Shown: in pieces, positions 1 through 8,189 of the stretch
Numbering within the stretch: position 1 is the first letter of the stretch
Layout: each line of letters begins with the position of its first letter
Source: Fischerella muscicola PCC 7414
GTDB lineage: Bacteria > Cyanobacteriota > Cyanobacteriia > Cyanobacteriales > Nostocaceae
Reading direction: 5' to 3'
Assembly: GCF_000317205.1 (NCBI RefSeq)
Contig: NZ_AJLK01000161.1
Coordinates: 1-64,000 of the forward strand
DNA: 64,000 nt
Notes under the pieces: model-generated
What the model saw: the letters and a program-made list of their open reading frames with translations, nothing else
What the model was told of the DNA's origin: nothing
Database searches by the model: none
Made by a program: the position numbers and the translations under genes

Positions 1-78
1 TTTATTGTTTTTCAAGCTTCCAGAAAAATATTTATTTTACATCCAAAATCCCAAAAATTTTGTTATTGTCAAAAAAAA

Positions 79-1047
79 TCATAACTCAATCAATACAAAT
101 TTACGAATATGACTGTTTTGATAATGAAAACGACGCACTAGTGTAGTATTAAATAAAAGTTGCCAAGCTTTCCAAGAAAAAACAGAAGGAAAGATGATAT
201 TGATTATATTATGAAAGTTTTTTTGCTTAATAGCTACTATTAACCAATGTAATTTCAAATAATCTTTAATATCCTCAAGAGCGGGGATATGAGAATGATG
301 CATTTCATCAACTAAAGCATAAATCTTTTCCTTGATTAAAATATTGGCATTCAAGCGCCGAGATGGAGAAAACTTGTGGTTATAAGCACCAGGCCAGATG
401 GTGCGGTAAGCAAGACATTGATTGAGAAAAATCGCATCTCCAAATTTGGCAATGTGAATCCAAGAATCAATATCATCACAATTAGCATCAAATTTAGAAT
501 TCCAACCTCCTGTTTGCAAAAAAGCATCACGACGGCAAGCTACTTGTACAGGCGTACCAAAAGGCAGAAGTTCCAGCAACATGCCGTAATGAATATCAGC
601 TTGCGGGACATAAAAAGCTAAACCAGGCCCCACTTGAGGAGTGCGATCGCACTCAACTTCATTTTCATGCACTTGAGCAGCAATACAGGAACAAATTACA
701 GCTTGAGGTTGGAGTGCGATCGCCCTTGCCATTTCTTCGAGACAATTGACAGCTAAGTAGTCGTCATCATCCAAAAACTTAATCCATTCACCGCTAGCTT
801 TACCAACACCAGCATTGACAGTTGCCGAATGACCAGAGTTTACCTGATTACGATGGTATACAAGTCGTGAGTCACCACTGAGTGACAGCTTTTTCATTAA
901 GCTATTTACATACTCTTGCGTACCATCAGAAGAACAATCATCAGCTACCACTACTTCAGTGGCAATGGTCTGGTTTAAAGCAGACTCTATTGCTCTTTTG
1001 AGCAAGTTTAAGCGGTTGTAGGTCGTGATGACCACACTAAATTTCAT
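79..1047 (-). CDS. Family 2 glycosyltransferase
   Basis: Predicted cytoplasmic or membrane-associated GT-A glycosyltransferase of about 322 residues that transfers a sugar from a nucleotide-sugar; acceptor unknown. The N-terminus MKFSVVITTYNRLNLLKRAI is the typical GT2 nucleotide-binding start, followed by VVVADDCSSDGT and the metal-binding acidic cluster KFLDDDDYLA. A longer reading frame continues upstream to 1104, but its first 19 residues do not fit the family, so the ATG at 1045-1047 is chosen. The C-terminal third is basic and not recognised. No partner gene lies on the same strand within the window, so polysaccharide or glycoprotein roles cannot be distinguished. Confidence 0.85.
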   Translation of the reverse strand: MKFSVVITTYNRLNLLKRAIESALNQTIATEVVVADDCSSDGTQEYVNSLMKKLSLSGDSRLVYHRNQVNSGHSATVNAGVGKASGEWIKFLDDDDYLAVNCLEEMARAIALQPQAVICSCIAAQVHENEVECDRTPQVGPGLAFYVPQADIHYGMLLELLPFGTPVQVACRRDAFLQTGGWNSKFDANCDDIDSWIHIAKFGDAIFLNQCLAYRTIWPGAYNHKFSPSRRLNANILIKEKIYALVDEMHHSHIPALEDIKDYLKLHWLIVAIKQKNFHNIINIIFPSVFSWKAWQLLFNTTLVRRFHYQNSHIRKFVLIEL

Positions 1048-1104
1048 AACACTCACACCTGTGGCAAGGCCATCTTCAAATACATCTTCTATTTGACGAC
1101 ACAA

Positions 1105-1510
1105 CTCCCGGAAACGTCATCCGTTAACAGAATTTAGATTTTGGATTGTTGCCATAGAAAGGGTGTGATACTATTTCACAAAAGTCTTGATACAAATCGT
1201 CCCCCTTGTCTTCCAAGTCGTCCTCCTTGTCTCCCTGGTCGCCAGATGTATCAGATTTATAGTGAAACGGTATGAGGGTGTGGGGATGTAGGAGGAGTTG
1301 TGGGTATGAGTAAAAATTCAGGGGTATTTAAAAAATTATGAATTTCAGAAAAACTCTTAATTGCCTCTTACACCCTCACACCATTACGATGAATCTACTA
1401 ACACCAACTGTATTCATATACATAACTATTGCCTGCCCAAAGGGCTTGGTGAAAATTTACTAGACTCAAAAGCGATAGTAGATTTATTATGGATGATTGT
1501 GAGTTTTTGA
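1105..1510. repeat. Intergenic spacer with CCTTGTC/CCTCCTTGTCTCC low-complexity repeat
   Basis: A 400-bp gap between divergent genes. Positions about 1200-1250 hold pyrimidine-rich units (CCCCCTTGTC, CCTCCTTGTCTCCC) resembling the repeat at 25565-25625. A palindrome-like ATACTATTTCAC...GTGAAACGGTAT surrounds it (about 1168-1274). No gene is seen. Promoters for rplS presumably lie in the last 150 bp, but no clear -35/-10 pair is evident. Confidence 0.45.
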
Positions 1511-1516
1511 TTGACT

Positions 1517-1879
1517 ATGAACGCTCAAGAGATTATCCGCTCAATCGAAGCGGAACAGCTAAAATCTAATTTGCCTGATATATATGTCGGTGACACCGTT
1601 AAAGTCGGAGTCAAAATTAAAGAAGGAGACAAATACCGCGTACAACCCTACGAAGGAGTTGTCATCGCTAAACGCAACGGCGGCATTAATGAAACCATTA
1701 CAGTCCGGCGTGTATTTCAAGGTGTTGGCGTTGAACGGGTTTTTTTGATTCACTCTCCTCGGATTGATAGCATTAAAGTCATACGTCGCGGTAAGGTGCG
1801 GCGTGCGAAGCTTTACTATCTACGCAATCGTGTTGGCAAGGCTACTCGAATTAAGCAACGCTTTGACCGCCCTTTGTGA
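1517..1879 (+). CDS. rplS: 50S ribosomal protein L19
   Basis: L19, 120 residues, sits at the 30S-50S interface of the ribosome. The family signatures are clear: [46 protein letters not shown], and the basic tail [24 protein letters not shown] two codons earlier (1511) is in frame, but the ATG at 1517 gives the usual start MNAQEII. It precedes tRNA-Trp and secE, the arrangement typical of cyanobacteria. Confidence 0.97.
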   Translation: MNAQEIIRSIEAEQLKSNLPDIYVGDTVKVGVKIKEGDKYRVQPYEGVVIAKRNGGINETITVRRVFQGVGVERVFLIHSPRIDSIKVIRRGKVRRAKLYYLRNRVGKATRIKQRFDRPL

Positions 1880-2026
1880 TAGATCAGTAAGATATGGGAG
1901 AAAACTCAATCATCAAGCGGCATCAGCCGCTGATTTGTCCCCCGACTAAAAAAGTTAACCAAAAATGCCAAATTGCGTTAAACTAGATCAAAGTAAAACG
2001 CGATAGCTGAATCAAAGACAGCACAT

Positions 2027-2099
2027 GCGCTCTTAGTTCAGTTGGTAGAACGCAGGTCTCCAAAACCTGATGTCGGGGGTTCAAGTCCTCCAGGGCGCG
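2027..2099 (+). tRNA. trnW: tRNA-Trp (CCA anticodon)
   Basis: The 73-nt cloverleaf can be folded by eye: acceptor GCGCTCT pairs with AGGGCGC (one G-U), the anticodon stem CAGGT/ACCTG encloses loop CTCCAAA with anticodon CCA, and the T arm contains GGTTCAAGTCC. The discriminator base is G and CCA is not encoded. It lies between rplS and secE, as is usual in cyanobacteria. Confidence 0.97.
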
Positions 2100-2151
2100 C
2101 TGTAACTGAGAACAAATAAACCCAAGACAAATGCGATCGCTATGATGATAG

Positions 2152-2180
2152 CGGTGTTAGTATTTGATTTTGGGTATAAT
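2152..2180 (+). promoter_or_regulatory. Candidate promoter for the secE-nusG-rpl operon
   Basis: A perfect -10 hexamer TATAAT at 2175-2180, preceded by TGGG, lies about 96 bp before secE and downstream of tRNA-Trp. The possible -35 (TTAGTA region) is poor. This is pattern matching only; no transcript start is known. Confidence 0.3.
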
Positions 2181-2276
2181 TGAATCTATACTTGTAGCCT
2201 CTAGCTTCAAGCAAATTTAGTTTGAGCCAGGGCTACAGTTATAAATAGAAAATTACCAGTTAATAGCTATCAGGCA

Positions 2277-2519
2277 ATGGGGGAGCAAGCGACCGTGGCC
2301 AAGAAAAATGAAGCAGAAATGGAAGAAACCAGCAATGGTTTTAGCTTGGGGAACTTCTTTCAAGGAATTAAAGAAGAATTTGAAAAAGTAGTTTGGCCCA
2401 GTCGAAAGCAGCTGGTGAGTGAATCAGCAGCTGTGTTATTAATGGTGTCACTCTCCGCATCTTTAATTTTTTTGGTCGATAAATTCTTTACTTGGGCAGC
2501 ACAACAGGTGTTCGGATGA
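2277..2519 (+). CDS. secE: Preprotein translocase subunit SecE
   Basis: Small single-span subunit of the SecYEG translocon that clamps SecY. The 80-residue product has the diagnostic FFQGIKEEFEKVVWPSRKQL amphipathic segment followed by one membrane helix (SAAVLLMVSLSASLIFLVDK). ATG 2277 opens the frame, but GTG at 2295 (giving VAKKNEAEMEE) is an equally plausible start with GGGGGAG about 10 nt upstream. The TGA overlaps the nusG start as ATGA, implying translational coupling. Confidence 0.93.
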   Translation: MGEQATVAKKNEAEMEETSNGFSLGNFFQGIKEEFEKVVWPSRKQLVSESAAVLLMVSLSASLIFLVDKFFTWAAQQVFG

Positions 2520-3154
2520 CTTCTGCAACAGACGAAGGTCACAATTTGGCTTTGCAGTCAGATGAGAGCTCAGAACCTGCGGTAAGAGAGCAAGAAGCCC
2601 GCTGGTATGCAGTACAAGTAGCCTCTGGCTGTGAAAAGCGTGTTAAGACAAACCTAGAACAGCGCATCCAAACCTTTGATGTAGCTGACAAAATTCTCCG
2701 GGTGGAGATTCCGCACACGCCAGCAGTGAAAATCCGTAAGGATGGCAGCCGTCAGCACACTGAGGAAAAAGTATTTCCTGGCTATGTGCTGGTAAGAATG
2801 GTCATGGATGATGACACTTGGCAAGTGGTGCGAAATACCTCCCATGTAATTAATTTTGTGGGAGCAGAGCAAAGACGTGGTAGTGGCAAAGGTCGCGGTC
2901 ACGTTAAACCAATGCCGCTGAGTCATACAGAAGTAGAAAGAATCTTCAAACAGACCACAGAACAAGAGCCAATTGTCAAAATTGACATGGCTACTGGTGA
3001 TAAGATAGTCGTGCTTACTGGCCCGTTTAAAGATTTTGAAGGTGAGGTCATAGAGGTTAGCCCAGAACGGAGTAAACTCAAAGCCTTGCTGTCGATATTT
3101 GGACGAGATACACCAGTAGAATTGGAATTTAATCAGGTTCAAAAACAGAGCTAA
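2516..3154 (+). CDS. nusG: Transcription termination/antitermination factor NusG
   Basis: NusG binds RNA polymerase and affects elongation, pausing and Rho action. The 212-residue protein has an acidic cyanobacterial N-terminal extension (residues 1-30), an NGN domain beginning RWYAVQVASGCEKRVKTNLE with the EEKVFPGYVLVRM core, and a C-terminal KOW domain (GDKIVVLTGPFKDFEGEV). The ATG at 2516 overlaps the secE stop codon; the frame stays open upstream to 2492, but those residues are simply secE sequence in another frame. rplK follows after 6 bp. Confidence 0.96.
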   Translation: MTSATDEGHNLALQSDESSEPAVREQEARWYAVQVASGCEKRVKTNLEQRIQTFDVADKILRVEIPHTPAVKIRKDGSRQHTEEKVFPGYVLVRMVMDDDTWQVVRNTSHVINFVGAEQRRGSGKGRGHVKPMPLSHTEVERIFKQTTEQEPIVKIDMATGDKIVVLTGPFKDFEGEVIEVSPERSKLKALLSIFGRDTPVELEFNQVQKQS

Positions 3155-3160
3155 TCACAA

Positions 3161-3586
3161 ATGGCGAAAAAAGTAGTAGCGGTCATTAAATTGGCCCTGA
3201 ATGCTGGGAAAGCCAACCCAGCACCGCCAGTTGGGCCCGCCTTGGGTCAGCATGGCGTTAATATTATGATGTTCTGCAAAGAGTACAACGCCAAAACAGC
3301 AGACCAAGCTGGGATGGTGATACCAGTAGAAATTTCGGTATATGAAGACCGGAGTTTCACTTTTGTACTTAAGACTCCACCCGCATCGGTATTGATTACC
3401 AAAGCAGCAAAAATAGACAAAGGCTCTAGCGAACCCAACAAAAAGAAAGTAGGTTCAATTACACAAGAGCAGCTGCGGCAGATCGCCCAAACAAAAATGC
3501 CTGACCTCAACGCCAATGATATTGAAGCAGCAATGAAGATTATTGCAGGCACCGCCAAAAATATGGGCGTGACAGTCACTGATTAG
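3161..3586 (+). CDS. rplK: 50S ribosomal protein L11
   Basis: L11, 141 residues, binds the GTPase-associated centre of 23S rRNA. It shows the signature [20 protein letters not shown] and the C-terminal RNA-binding domain ([30 protein letters not shown]). It begins 6 bp after nusG, so it is almost certainly cotranscribed. Downstream is a CAA/TTG repeat rather than a terminator with a T-run. Confidence 0.97.
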   Translation: MAKKVVAVIKLALNAGKANPAPPVGPALGQHGVNIMMFCKEYNAKTADQAGMVIPVEISVYEDRSFTFVLKTPPASVLITKAAKIDKGSSEPNKKKVGSITQEQLRQIAQTKMPDLNANDIEAAMKIIAGTAKNMGVTVTD

Positions 3587-3719
3587 TTATTTGTTCGTTG
3601 TTGATAGTTGGTAGTTGTTAGGAAAAAACAACAAACAACAAACAACCAACAACAAACAACCAACAAGCAACCTTATCGGGGGAGAGAACTTACCTCGCTA
3701 ACGACCCCAGGAGAGAAAA
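3587..3719. repeat. CAA/TTG inverted-repeat spacer between rplK and rplA
   Basis: From 3590 to about 3665 the strand reads TTG/GTT-rich (GTTGTTGATAGTTGGTAGTTG) then, after GGAAAAAA, CAA-rich (AACAACAAACAACCAAC), so the RNA could fold into a long imperfect hairpin. The remaining 50 bp (GGGGGAGAG...GACCCC) can pair GGGG with CCCC just ahead of the AGGAGAG ribosome-binding site of rplA. The repeat type recurs at 4455, 4685, 5311, 16118, 34577, 36690, 48690 and 51575. Confidence 0.7.
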
Positions 3720-4433
3720 ATGGCAAAAAGAGTATCGCGTCGTTTACAGGCGCTGTTAGAAAAAGTAGAAGATAGGGAGTATGCTCCCTTAGATGCTTTA
3801 AGTCTTTTAAAACAGACAGCAACAGCAAAATTTCCCGAAGCAGCAGAAGCACACATTCGCTTAGGAATTGATCCGAAGTATACAGATCAACAATTGCGGA
3901 CAACGGTAGTACTGCCTAAAGGTACAGGACAAGAAGTACGAGTGGCAGTCATTGCTAGAGGTGAAAAAGTCACAGAAGCAACCAACGCAGGCGCTGATAT
4001 CGTCGGTTCAGAAGAACTGATAGACGAAATTCAAAAAGGAATGATGGACTTTGACAAGCTGATCGCCACACCTGATGTGATGCCACAGGTAGCGAAGCTT
4101 GGTAAATTACTCGGCCCACGTGGTTTGATGCCCTCACCCAAAGGTGGTACAGTAACCTTTGACTTAGCAAGTGCGATCGCAGAATTCAAAGCTGGTAAAT
4201 TAGAGTTCCGTGCTGATCGTACAGGTATTGTCCATGTTATGTTTGGTAAGGCGTCATTCTCACCAGAAGATTTACTGGTTAACTTGAAAGCCTTACAAGA
4301 AACAATTGACCGTAACCGCCCTTCCGGAGCAAAAGGTCGTTATTGGCGCACAATGTACGTGTCTGCCACTATGGGGCCATCGATTAAAGTCGATATCAAC
4401 GCTTTACGCGACCTGAAAACAGAAGCAGCATAA
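3720..4433 (+). CDS. rplA: 50S ribosomal protein L1
   Basis: L1, 237 residues, forms the L1 stalk of the large subunit and in many bacteria represses its own mRNA. Family motifs: the first domain ([25 protein letters not shown]), the nucleotide-fold insert ([20 protein letters not shown]), [20 protein letters not shown], and the C-terminal [11 protein letters not shown]. Ribosome-binding site AGGAGAG at 3709-3715 supports the ATG at 3720. Part of the nusG-rplK-rplA block. Confidence 0.97.
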   Translation: MAKRVSRRLQALLEKVEDREYAPLDALSLLKQTATAKFPEAAEAHIRLGIDPKYTDQQLRTTVVLPKGTGQEVRVAVIARGEKVTEATNAGADIVGSEELIDEIQKGMMDFDKLIATPDVMPQVAKLGKLLGPRGLMPSPKGGTVTFDLASAIAEFKAGKLEFRADRTGIVHVMFGKASFSPEDLLVNLKALQETIDRNRPSGAKGRYWRTMYVSATMGPSIKVDINALRDLKTEAA

Positions 4434-4504
4434 AGTTAGTCATTGGTTATTTGTCCTTTGTCATTTGCTAATGACTAATGACCAATGACTAACAACAAAA
4501 TTAA

Positions 4505-4646
4505 ATAGCAAAGCCGGAGACAGCAGGTGCCGTTGGCTTAATATCCTGCCGAGGTTTACATCCAAATTGCTTGAATTTCTACCCTTCTTTGGTGTGGTAG
4601 TTCTGGCATCAGGAGAAGGGTAGTAGCAAATCTACCTTTCAACCAC
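4505..4646 (+). ncRNA. Ribosomal protein L10 leader RNA
   Basis: The long rplA-rplJ spacer contains the recognisable L10-leader core: GCCGGAGACAGCAGGTGCC, then GGCTTAATATCCTGCCGAGG, i.e. the arms flanking the kink-turn-like site to which L10(L12)4 binds. A second long stem pairs CTACCCTTCT (4579-4588) with AGAAGGGTAG (4614-4623). It precedes an attenuator hairpin and rplJ, the expected place for autogenous control of L10 and L7/L12. The family is known in many bacteria; action here is inferred. Confidence 0.85.
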
Positions 4647-4679
4647 AACCCCGGCTATGACGCTGGGGTTTATTGTTTT
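4647..4679 (+). terminator. Attenuator hairpin of the L10 leader
   Basis: Stem AACCCCGGC / GCTGGGGTT (4647-4655 with 4662-4670, one G-T pair) with a 6-nt loop, followed by the T-rich tract TATTGTTTT. It lies after the L10 leader and 90 bp before rplJ, so partial termination could set the L10/L12 level relative to L1/L11. Confidence 0.75.
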
Positions 4680-4768
4680 CGGTGAGTGTTGGTAGTTGTT
4701 TGTTGTTTGGAACAACCAACAACCAACAAACAACCAACAACAAAACCTTTAAAGGAGGTGAAACAAGT
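4680..4768. repeat. CAA/TTG hairpin repeat between attenuator and rplJ, with strong RBS
   Basis: Positions about 4685-4745 carry GTTGTTTGTTGTTTGG followed by AACAACCAACAACC, an imperfect inverted repeat of the same type as at 3590. Directly after it is an unusually complete Shine-Dalgarno, AAAGGAGGTG (4751-4760), that fixes the rplJ start at 4769. Confidence 0.7.
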
Positions 4769-5311
4769 ATGGGTAGAACCATAGAAGACAAACAAGAGAT
4801 TGTTGCTGAACTCAAAGATTCTTTGAGTAAGTCGCAATTAGCACTGGTGATTGATTATCAAGGGCTAACAGTTGCCGAAATTACAGACCTGCGGCGACGG
4901 CTGCGTCCAGCAGGAGCAACATGCAAGGTAACAAAAAATACCCTGATGGGCATTGCCATTCAAGATGATGAAAAATGGCAACCCTTGTCGGAATTGCTCA
5001 AAGGTTCTTCGGCCTTTTTGTTGGTTCAAGAGGATTTCTCAGCTGCAATTAAGGCTTACCAAGAATTCCAAAAAGCCACCAAAAAGACAGAACTACGTGG
5101 CGGCGTTATGGAAGGTCGCCTGCTGAAAGAGCCTGATGTTAAGGCGCTAGGCGATTTGCCATCCAAAGAGCAACTCATGGCACAAATTGCCGGAGCAATC
5201 AACGCCTTGGCTACCAAGGTTGCTGTTGGTATCAACGAGGTTCCCAGTTCGCTGGCTCGTGCTTTGCAGGCCTATGCCGATAAAGAAAAAGGCGAAGAAG
5301 TTAATGGTTAG
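4769..5311 (+). CDS. rplJ: 50S ribosomal protein L10
   Basis: L10, 180 residues, anchors the L7/L12 dimers to the ribosomal stalk and represses its own leader. Motifs: [68 protein letters not shown], and a C-terminal helix ([16 protein letters not shown]) for L12 binding. The frame is open to 4673, but that part is leader and repeat sequence; the ATG at 4769 follows AAAGGAGGTG. The stop codon TAG lies in the start of the next TTAGTTG repeat. Confidence 0.96.
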   Translation: MGRTIEDKQEIVAELKDSLSKSQLALVIDYQGLTVAEITDLRRRLRPAGATCKVTKNTLMGIAIQDDEKWQPLSELLKGSSAFLLVQEDFSAAIKAYQEFQKATKKTELRGGVMEGRLLKEPDVKALGDLPSKEQLMAQIAGAINALATKVAVGINEVPSSLARALQAYADKEKGEEVNG

Positions 5312-5458
5312 TTGTTAGTTGTTAGTTGTTTGTTATTAGTTGTTTGAAAAAACCAATAACTAATACCCAACAACCACCAACTACAAACAAAAAATCAATT
5401 TTGTTGTTTGTTATTTACTCAAACTAACAACCAACCACCAACCATCAACAAATGTAAA
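5305..5458. repeat. CAA/TTG inverted repeats between rplJ and rplL
   Basis: Two successive imperfect hairpins: GTTAGTTGTTAGTTGTTTG opposite CCAATAACTAATACCCAACAAC, then TTTTGTTGTTTGTTATTT opposite ACTAACAACCAACCACC. The first overlaps the last codon and stop of rplJ. No T-run follows, so these are not classical terminators. Confidence 0.65.
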
Positions 5459-5475
5459 TTACAGGAGTTATATCA

Positions 5476-5874
5476 ATGTCTGCTGCAACTGATGAAATTT
5501 TGGAAAAATTAAAATCCCTGACTCTGCTGGAAGCTGCTGAGTTGGTTAAGCAAATTGAAGATGCTTTCGGTGTTAGTGCTGCTGCACCTGCTGGTGGCAT
5601 GATGATGATGGCTGCTCCCGGTGCTGGTGCTGCTGCGGCTGCTGAACCCGTAGAAGAGAAGACCGAATTTGACGTGATTCTCGAAGATGTTCCAGCTGAT
5701 AAGAAGATTGCTATCCTCAAGGTCGTACGCGAATTGACCGGTTTGGGTCTGAAGGAAGCAAAAGACTTGGTAGAATCTGCACCTAAGCCAATCAAAGAAG
5801 CTATTGCTAAGGAAGCTGCTGAAGATGCGAAGAAGCGTATCGAAGAAGCCGGCGGTAAGGCGACTGTGAAGTAG
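5476..5874 (+). CDS. rplL: 50S ribosomal protein L7/L12
   Basis: Stalk protein of 132 residues that recruits translation GTPases. N-terminal dimerisation helices ([20 protein letters not shown]), an Ala/Gly hinge with [14 protein letters not shown], and the C-terminal domain [20 protein letters not shown]...[21 protein letters not shown] at 5463-5467 supports the start. Last gene of the operon; a terminator follows. Confidence 0.98.
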   Translation: MSAATDEILEKLKSLTLLEAAELVKQIEDAFGVSAAAPAGGMMMMAAPGAGAAAAAEPVEEKTEFDVILEDVPADKKIAILKVVRELTGLGLKEAKDLVESAPKPIKEAIAKEAAEDAKKRIEEAGGKATVK

Positions 5875-5942
5875 TCATTCCAATTCGGAATTGAAAATTT
5901 GGAATTTGGATTATCTACAAGTTAATTGCGAATTCCAAATTT

Positions 5943-5972
5943 AAAAGGAGCCTGATATAGGCTCCTTTTTTA
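5943..5972 (+). terminator. Rho-independent terminator of the ribosomal protein operon
   Basis: AAAAGGAGCC, loop TGATAT, GGCTCCTTTTTT: a perfect stem with a run of T, 70 bp after rplL. Confidence 0.92.
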
Positions 5973-6030
5973 AATCTAATAAAATCATATCAAGTCCGTC
6001 TAATTACTTACAATATGGTTGGTCTTTTTG

Positions 6031-6115
6031 GTAATTGATTTTTCCCATTACCTATTACCCATTAAATACAGTCCTTCACAGATATGATAAGTCCTCAAAC
6101 GAAGATGAGATCACA
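6031..6115. repeat. Dispersed repeat, copy A (ATTACC block + GATATGATAAGTCCTCAA)
   Basis: TTCCCATTACCTATTACCCATTA is followed by CACAGATATGATAAGTCCTC and a short ATGA-rich tail. The same arrangement recurs at 41023-41107 and, more diverged, 56771-56850. Each copy ends within about 10 bp of the stop codon of a minus-strand gene. Confidence 0.8.
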
Positions 6116-6118
6116 GGT

Positions 6119-7891
6119 TTAACACCTTCTAGCATCCGCAGGATTGACAAAATCATGTAAATCAGCATCCCAAATACTGATATAGATGAGACCGCAATTT
6201 TGACGCACAATCTGACCCTTAAGAGAACCTATGCTAAAACGGAAATGATCCAACCGTCGCTGTAGAACTTGCAGTAGCCCCTGCTTAATTTCTTCAGTTA
6301 ATTTACCGTCTAACATTTCTTCTAAGGTTGCCAGTATTAGCTGAAGATCCACCGATTGAGCAAAAGCAATCTCAGTTTGACGAATTCTTCCAGAATTCCG
6401 GTCAAATAAGTAGCCAAGCTGGATTTGATTTGGCACTAATATATAACTGACAGCACGAGTATTACCCCAAACACCTCTTGAATCTTGTGTTGGCCTGCCA
6501 AGGGCTGCTTCTACAATACTTCTTGATGCACCGACAGGGAATCCCGGAACATTACGGATATTGGCAGTGTTAGGTGACTGGCTGCGACGAGGTATGTTGT
6601 TATTTGGTTGAGAAACTACAGGAGCATCTTCAGGTTCTGGTGGCGCAGGTGCAACTGAGGAGGGAGAAGGTGAAGAAACAGGCTGCTTGGGTGATGGCTG
6701 CGAAGCCACTGGTGTATTGCTTTGTTTAACAGTAGAATCTGTGGGTTCTGGTGAGTCTGTGGGATTTGTAGTTTCAGATTTTGAAATTGGTGTAGATGTG
6801 GATATTGGTGAGTTTACGGATTCTGGCTTGTGGGTAATACTAATAATCGCTACTGTACCAATTAAGCCTGCTACAACCAAACTGCCAAGAATCCAAGTCG
6901 GCTTTTGCCATTTTCTAGGAATTGGATAGGTAAGGGTAGCTGGAGTGCTGGAATAAGAAGGCAATGACTGAGTTTGTACAGATGTAGCAGTAGTGATATC
7001 TGGCGGGACTGTGGGTTGAGTGGTAGCTGTTGGTATACAAGAGCTAGCAATCAATTGCTGTGAGGCAGGAGCAGATTGCAAGGCATGTAACATTTGGCTG
7101 GCAGTACTGTAGCGATCGCCTGCTTGGGGTTTGATTGCCCGATTCAGTATCATTGCCAATTGTGGCGATACCCCAGGAGCATAATACTGCCAGAGTATTT
7201 CACCTGTTCGTGGCTCAGTTTGTAGCTGTCGGGGGTGTTTGCCAGTTAGGAGATAAATTGCTGTCAATCCTAAGCTATAAATATCAGTGGCGTAAACTGG
7301 GCGTCCTGTAAATTGCTCGCTGGGCATATACCCTGGCGTACCCATTACCAGTGATTGAGTGCTGTATCCTAGAGAATCTGCCACCGAACGGATTGTTTCC
7401 TTAACTGCACCAAAATCAATCAATACAGGCTTGTGATTAGACGAGCGGAGAATAATGTTATCTGGCTTGATATCACGGTGGATAATGCCTTTGCTGTGGA
7501 TATAATCTAGAACTGACAGCAGACTCAACAAAATTTCTCTGACTGCGGTTTCGCTTAGTGAACCTTGAGCTTTAATAATATTTGACAGAGTTTGACCTTG
7601 AATCCATTCTTGAACTAAGTAAAACTGCCCATTCTCACAAAAGTAAGCATAAAGTTTGGGAATTTGGTCACTACCTTCGCCCAAAAACTCTAAGGTAGTC
7701 GCTTCCCGTTCAAACCGTCGCTGAATTTTGTCATAAATTTTTGGGTCATTTGTTGCGGGTTTAAGTTGTTTAATCACACAACGACGACGAGATGGCAGAT
7801 AGGTATCTTCTGCCAAAAAGGTTTCGCTAAAGCCACCAATACCGAGTACTTCGACCACTTGATAGCGATTGTTTAGCAGCGTCGTTGTCAT
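6119..7891 (-). CDS. Membrane-anchored Ser/Thr protein kinase (Hanks type)
   Basis: 590-residue kinase likely phosphorylating Ser/Thr of cytoplasmic targets. The kinase domain (about 10-270) has the Gly-rich loop GIGGFSETF, Lys41 in CVIKQLKP, the catalytic HRDIKPDN (138-145), DFG at 159-161 and GTPGYMPSEQ. A Pro/Ser/Thr-rich stretch surrounds one membrane helix (about 333-352, WILGSLVVAGLIGTVAII). The C-terminal domain (about 450-590) begins near FPVGASRSIVEAALGRPTQ and is shared with the next gene. The start is set at the ATG giving MTTTLLNNRYQV by comparison with that paralogue, four codons inside the longest frame. Confidence 0.93.
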   Translation of the reverse strand: MTTTLLNNRYQVVEVLGIGGFSETFLAEDTYLPSRRRCVIKQLKPATNDPKIYDKIQRRFEREATTLEFLGEGSDQIPKLYAYFCENGQFYLVQEWIQGQTLSNIIKAQGSLSETAVREILLSLLSVLDYIHSKGIIHRDIKPDNIILRSSNHKPVLIDFGAVKETIRSVADSLGYSTQSLVMGTPGYMPSEQFTGRPVYATDIYSLGLTAIYLLTGKHPRQLQTEPRTGEILWQYYAPGVSPQLAMILNRAIKPQAGDRYSTASQMLHALQSAPASQQLIASSCIPTATTQPTVPPDITTATSVQTQSLPSYSSTPATLTYPIPRKWQKPTWILGSLVVAGLIGTVAIISITHKPESVNSPISTSTPISKSETTNPTDSPEPTDSTVKQSNTPVASQPSPKQPVSSPSPSSVAPAPPEPEDAPVVSQPNNNIPRRSQSPNTANIRNVPGFPVGASRSIVEAALGRPTQDSRGVWGNTRAVSYILVPNQIQLGYLFDRNSGRIRQTEIAFAQSVDLQLILATLEEMLDGKLTEEIKQGLLQVLQRRLDHFRFSIGSLKGQIVRQNCGLIYISIWDADLHDFVNPADARRC

Positions 7892-8156
7892 GCTCCTTTG
7901 CAAGGGTTTGTCAAACTCCTCCGTAGAGGCTCGCCCTCTTTAAATGTAGACTAAATACCTAGAGGTAAAGCTTCCCGACAAAGAAATAAAGTTTATACGA
8001 GATAAAATATGTATTCTGCAAGTTGAAAATTCTACTATTAGCTAGATTAATAAAATAAACTTTTATGTCCTAATAACCTCTTATTTCTCTGCGTTCTCTG
8101 CGTCTGGTGTGGTTAATTTTGTTGTTCTACTTACTGCAATCAAATTATTAATTTAC

Positions 8157-8189
8157 AAAGCCCGCAAAAGCGGGCTTATTTTTTTTAAT
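8157..8189. terminator. Hairpin terminator at the 3' end of the second kinase
   Basis: AAGCCCGC, loop AAAA, GCGGGCTT flanked by TTTTTTTT on the plus side and, read on the minus strand, TTTGT. It overlaps the last codons region and lies immediately 3' of the minus-strand kinase; the stronger T-run faces the plus strand, so it may work in both directions. Confidence 0.65.

Noticed and set aside
1559-1753. Minus-strand frame within rplS
   Set aside because: Shadow of a highly conserved ribosomal protein gene.
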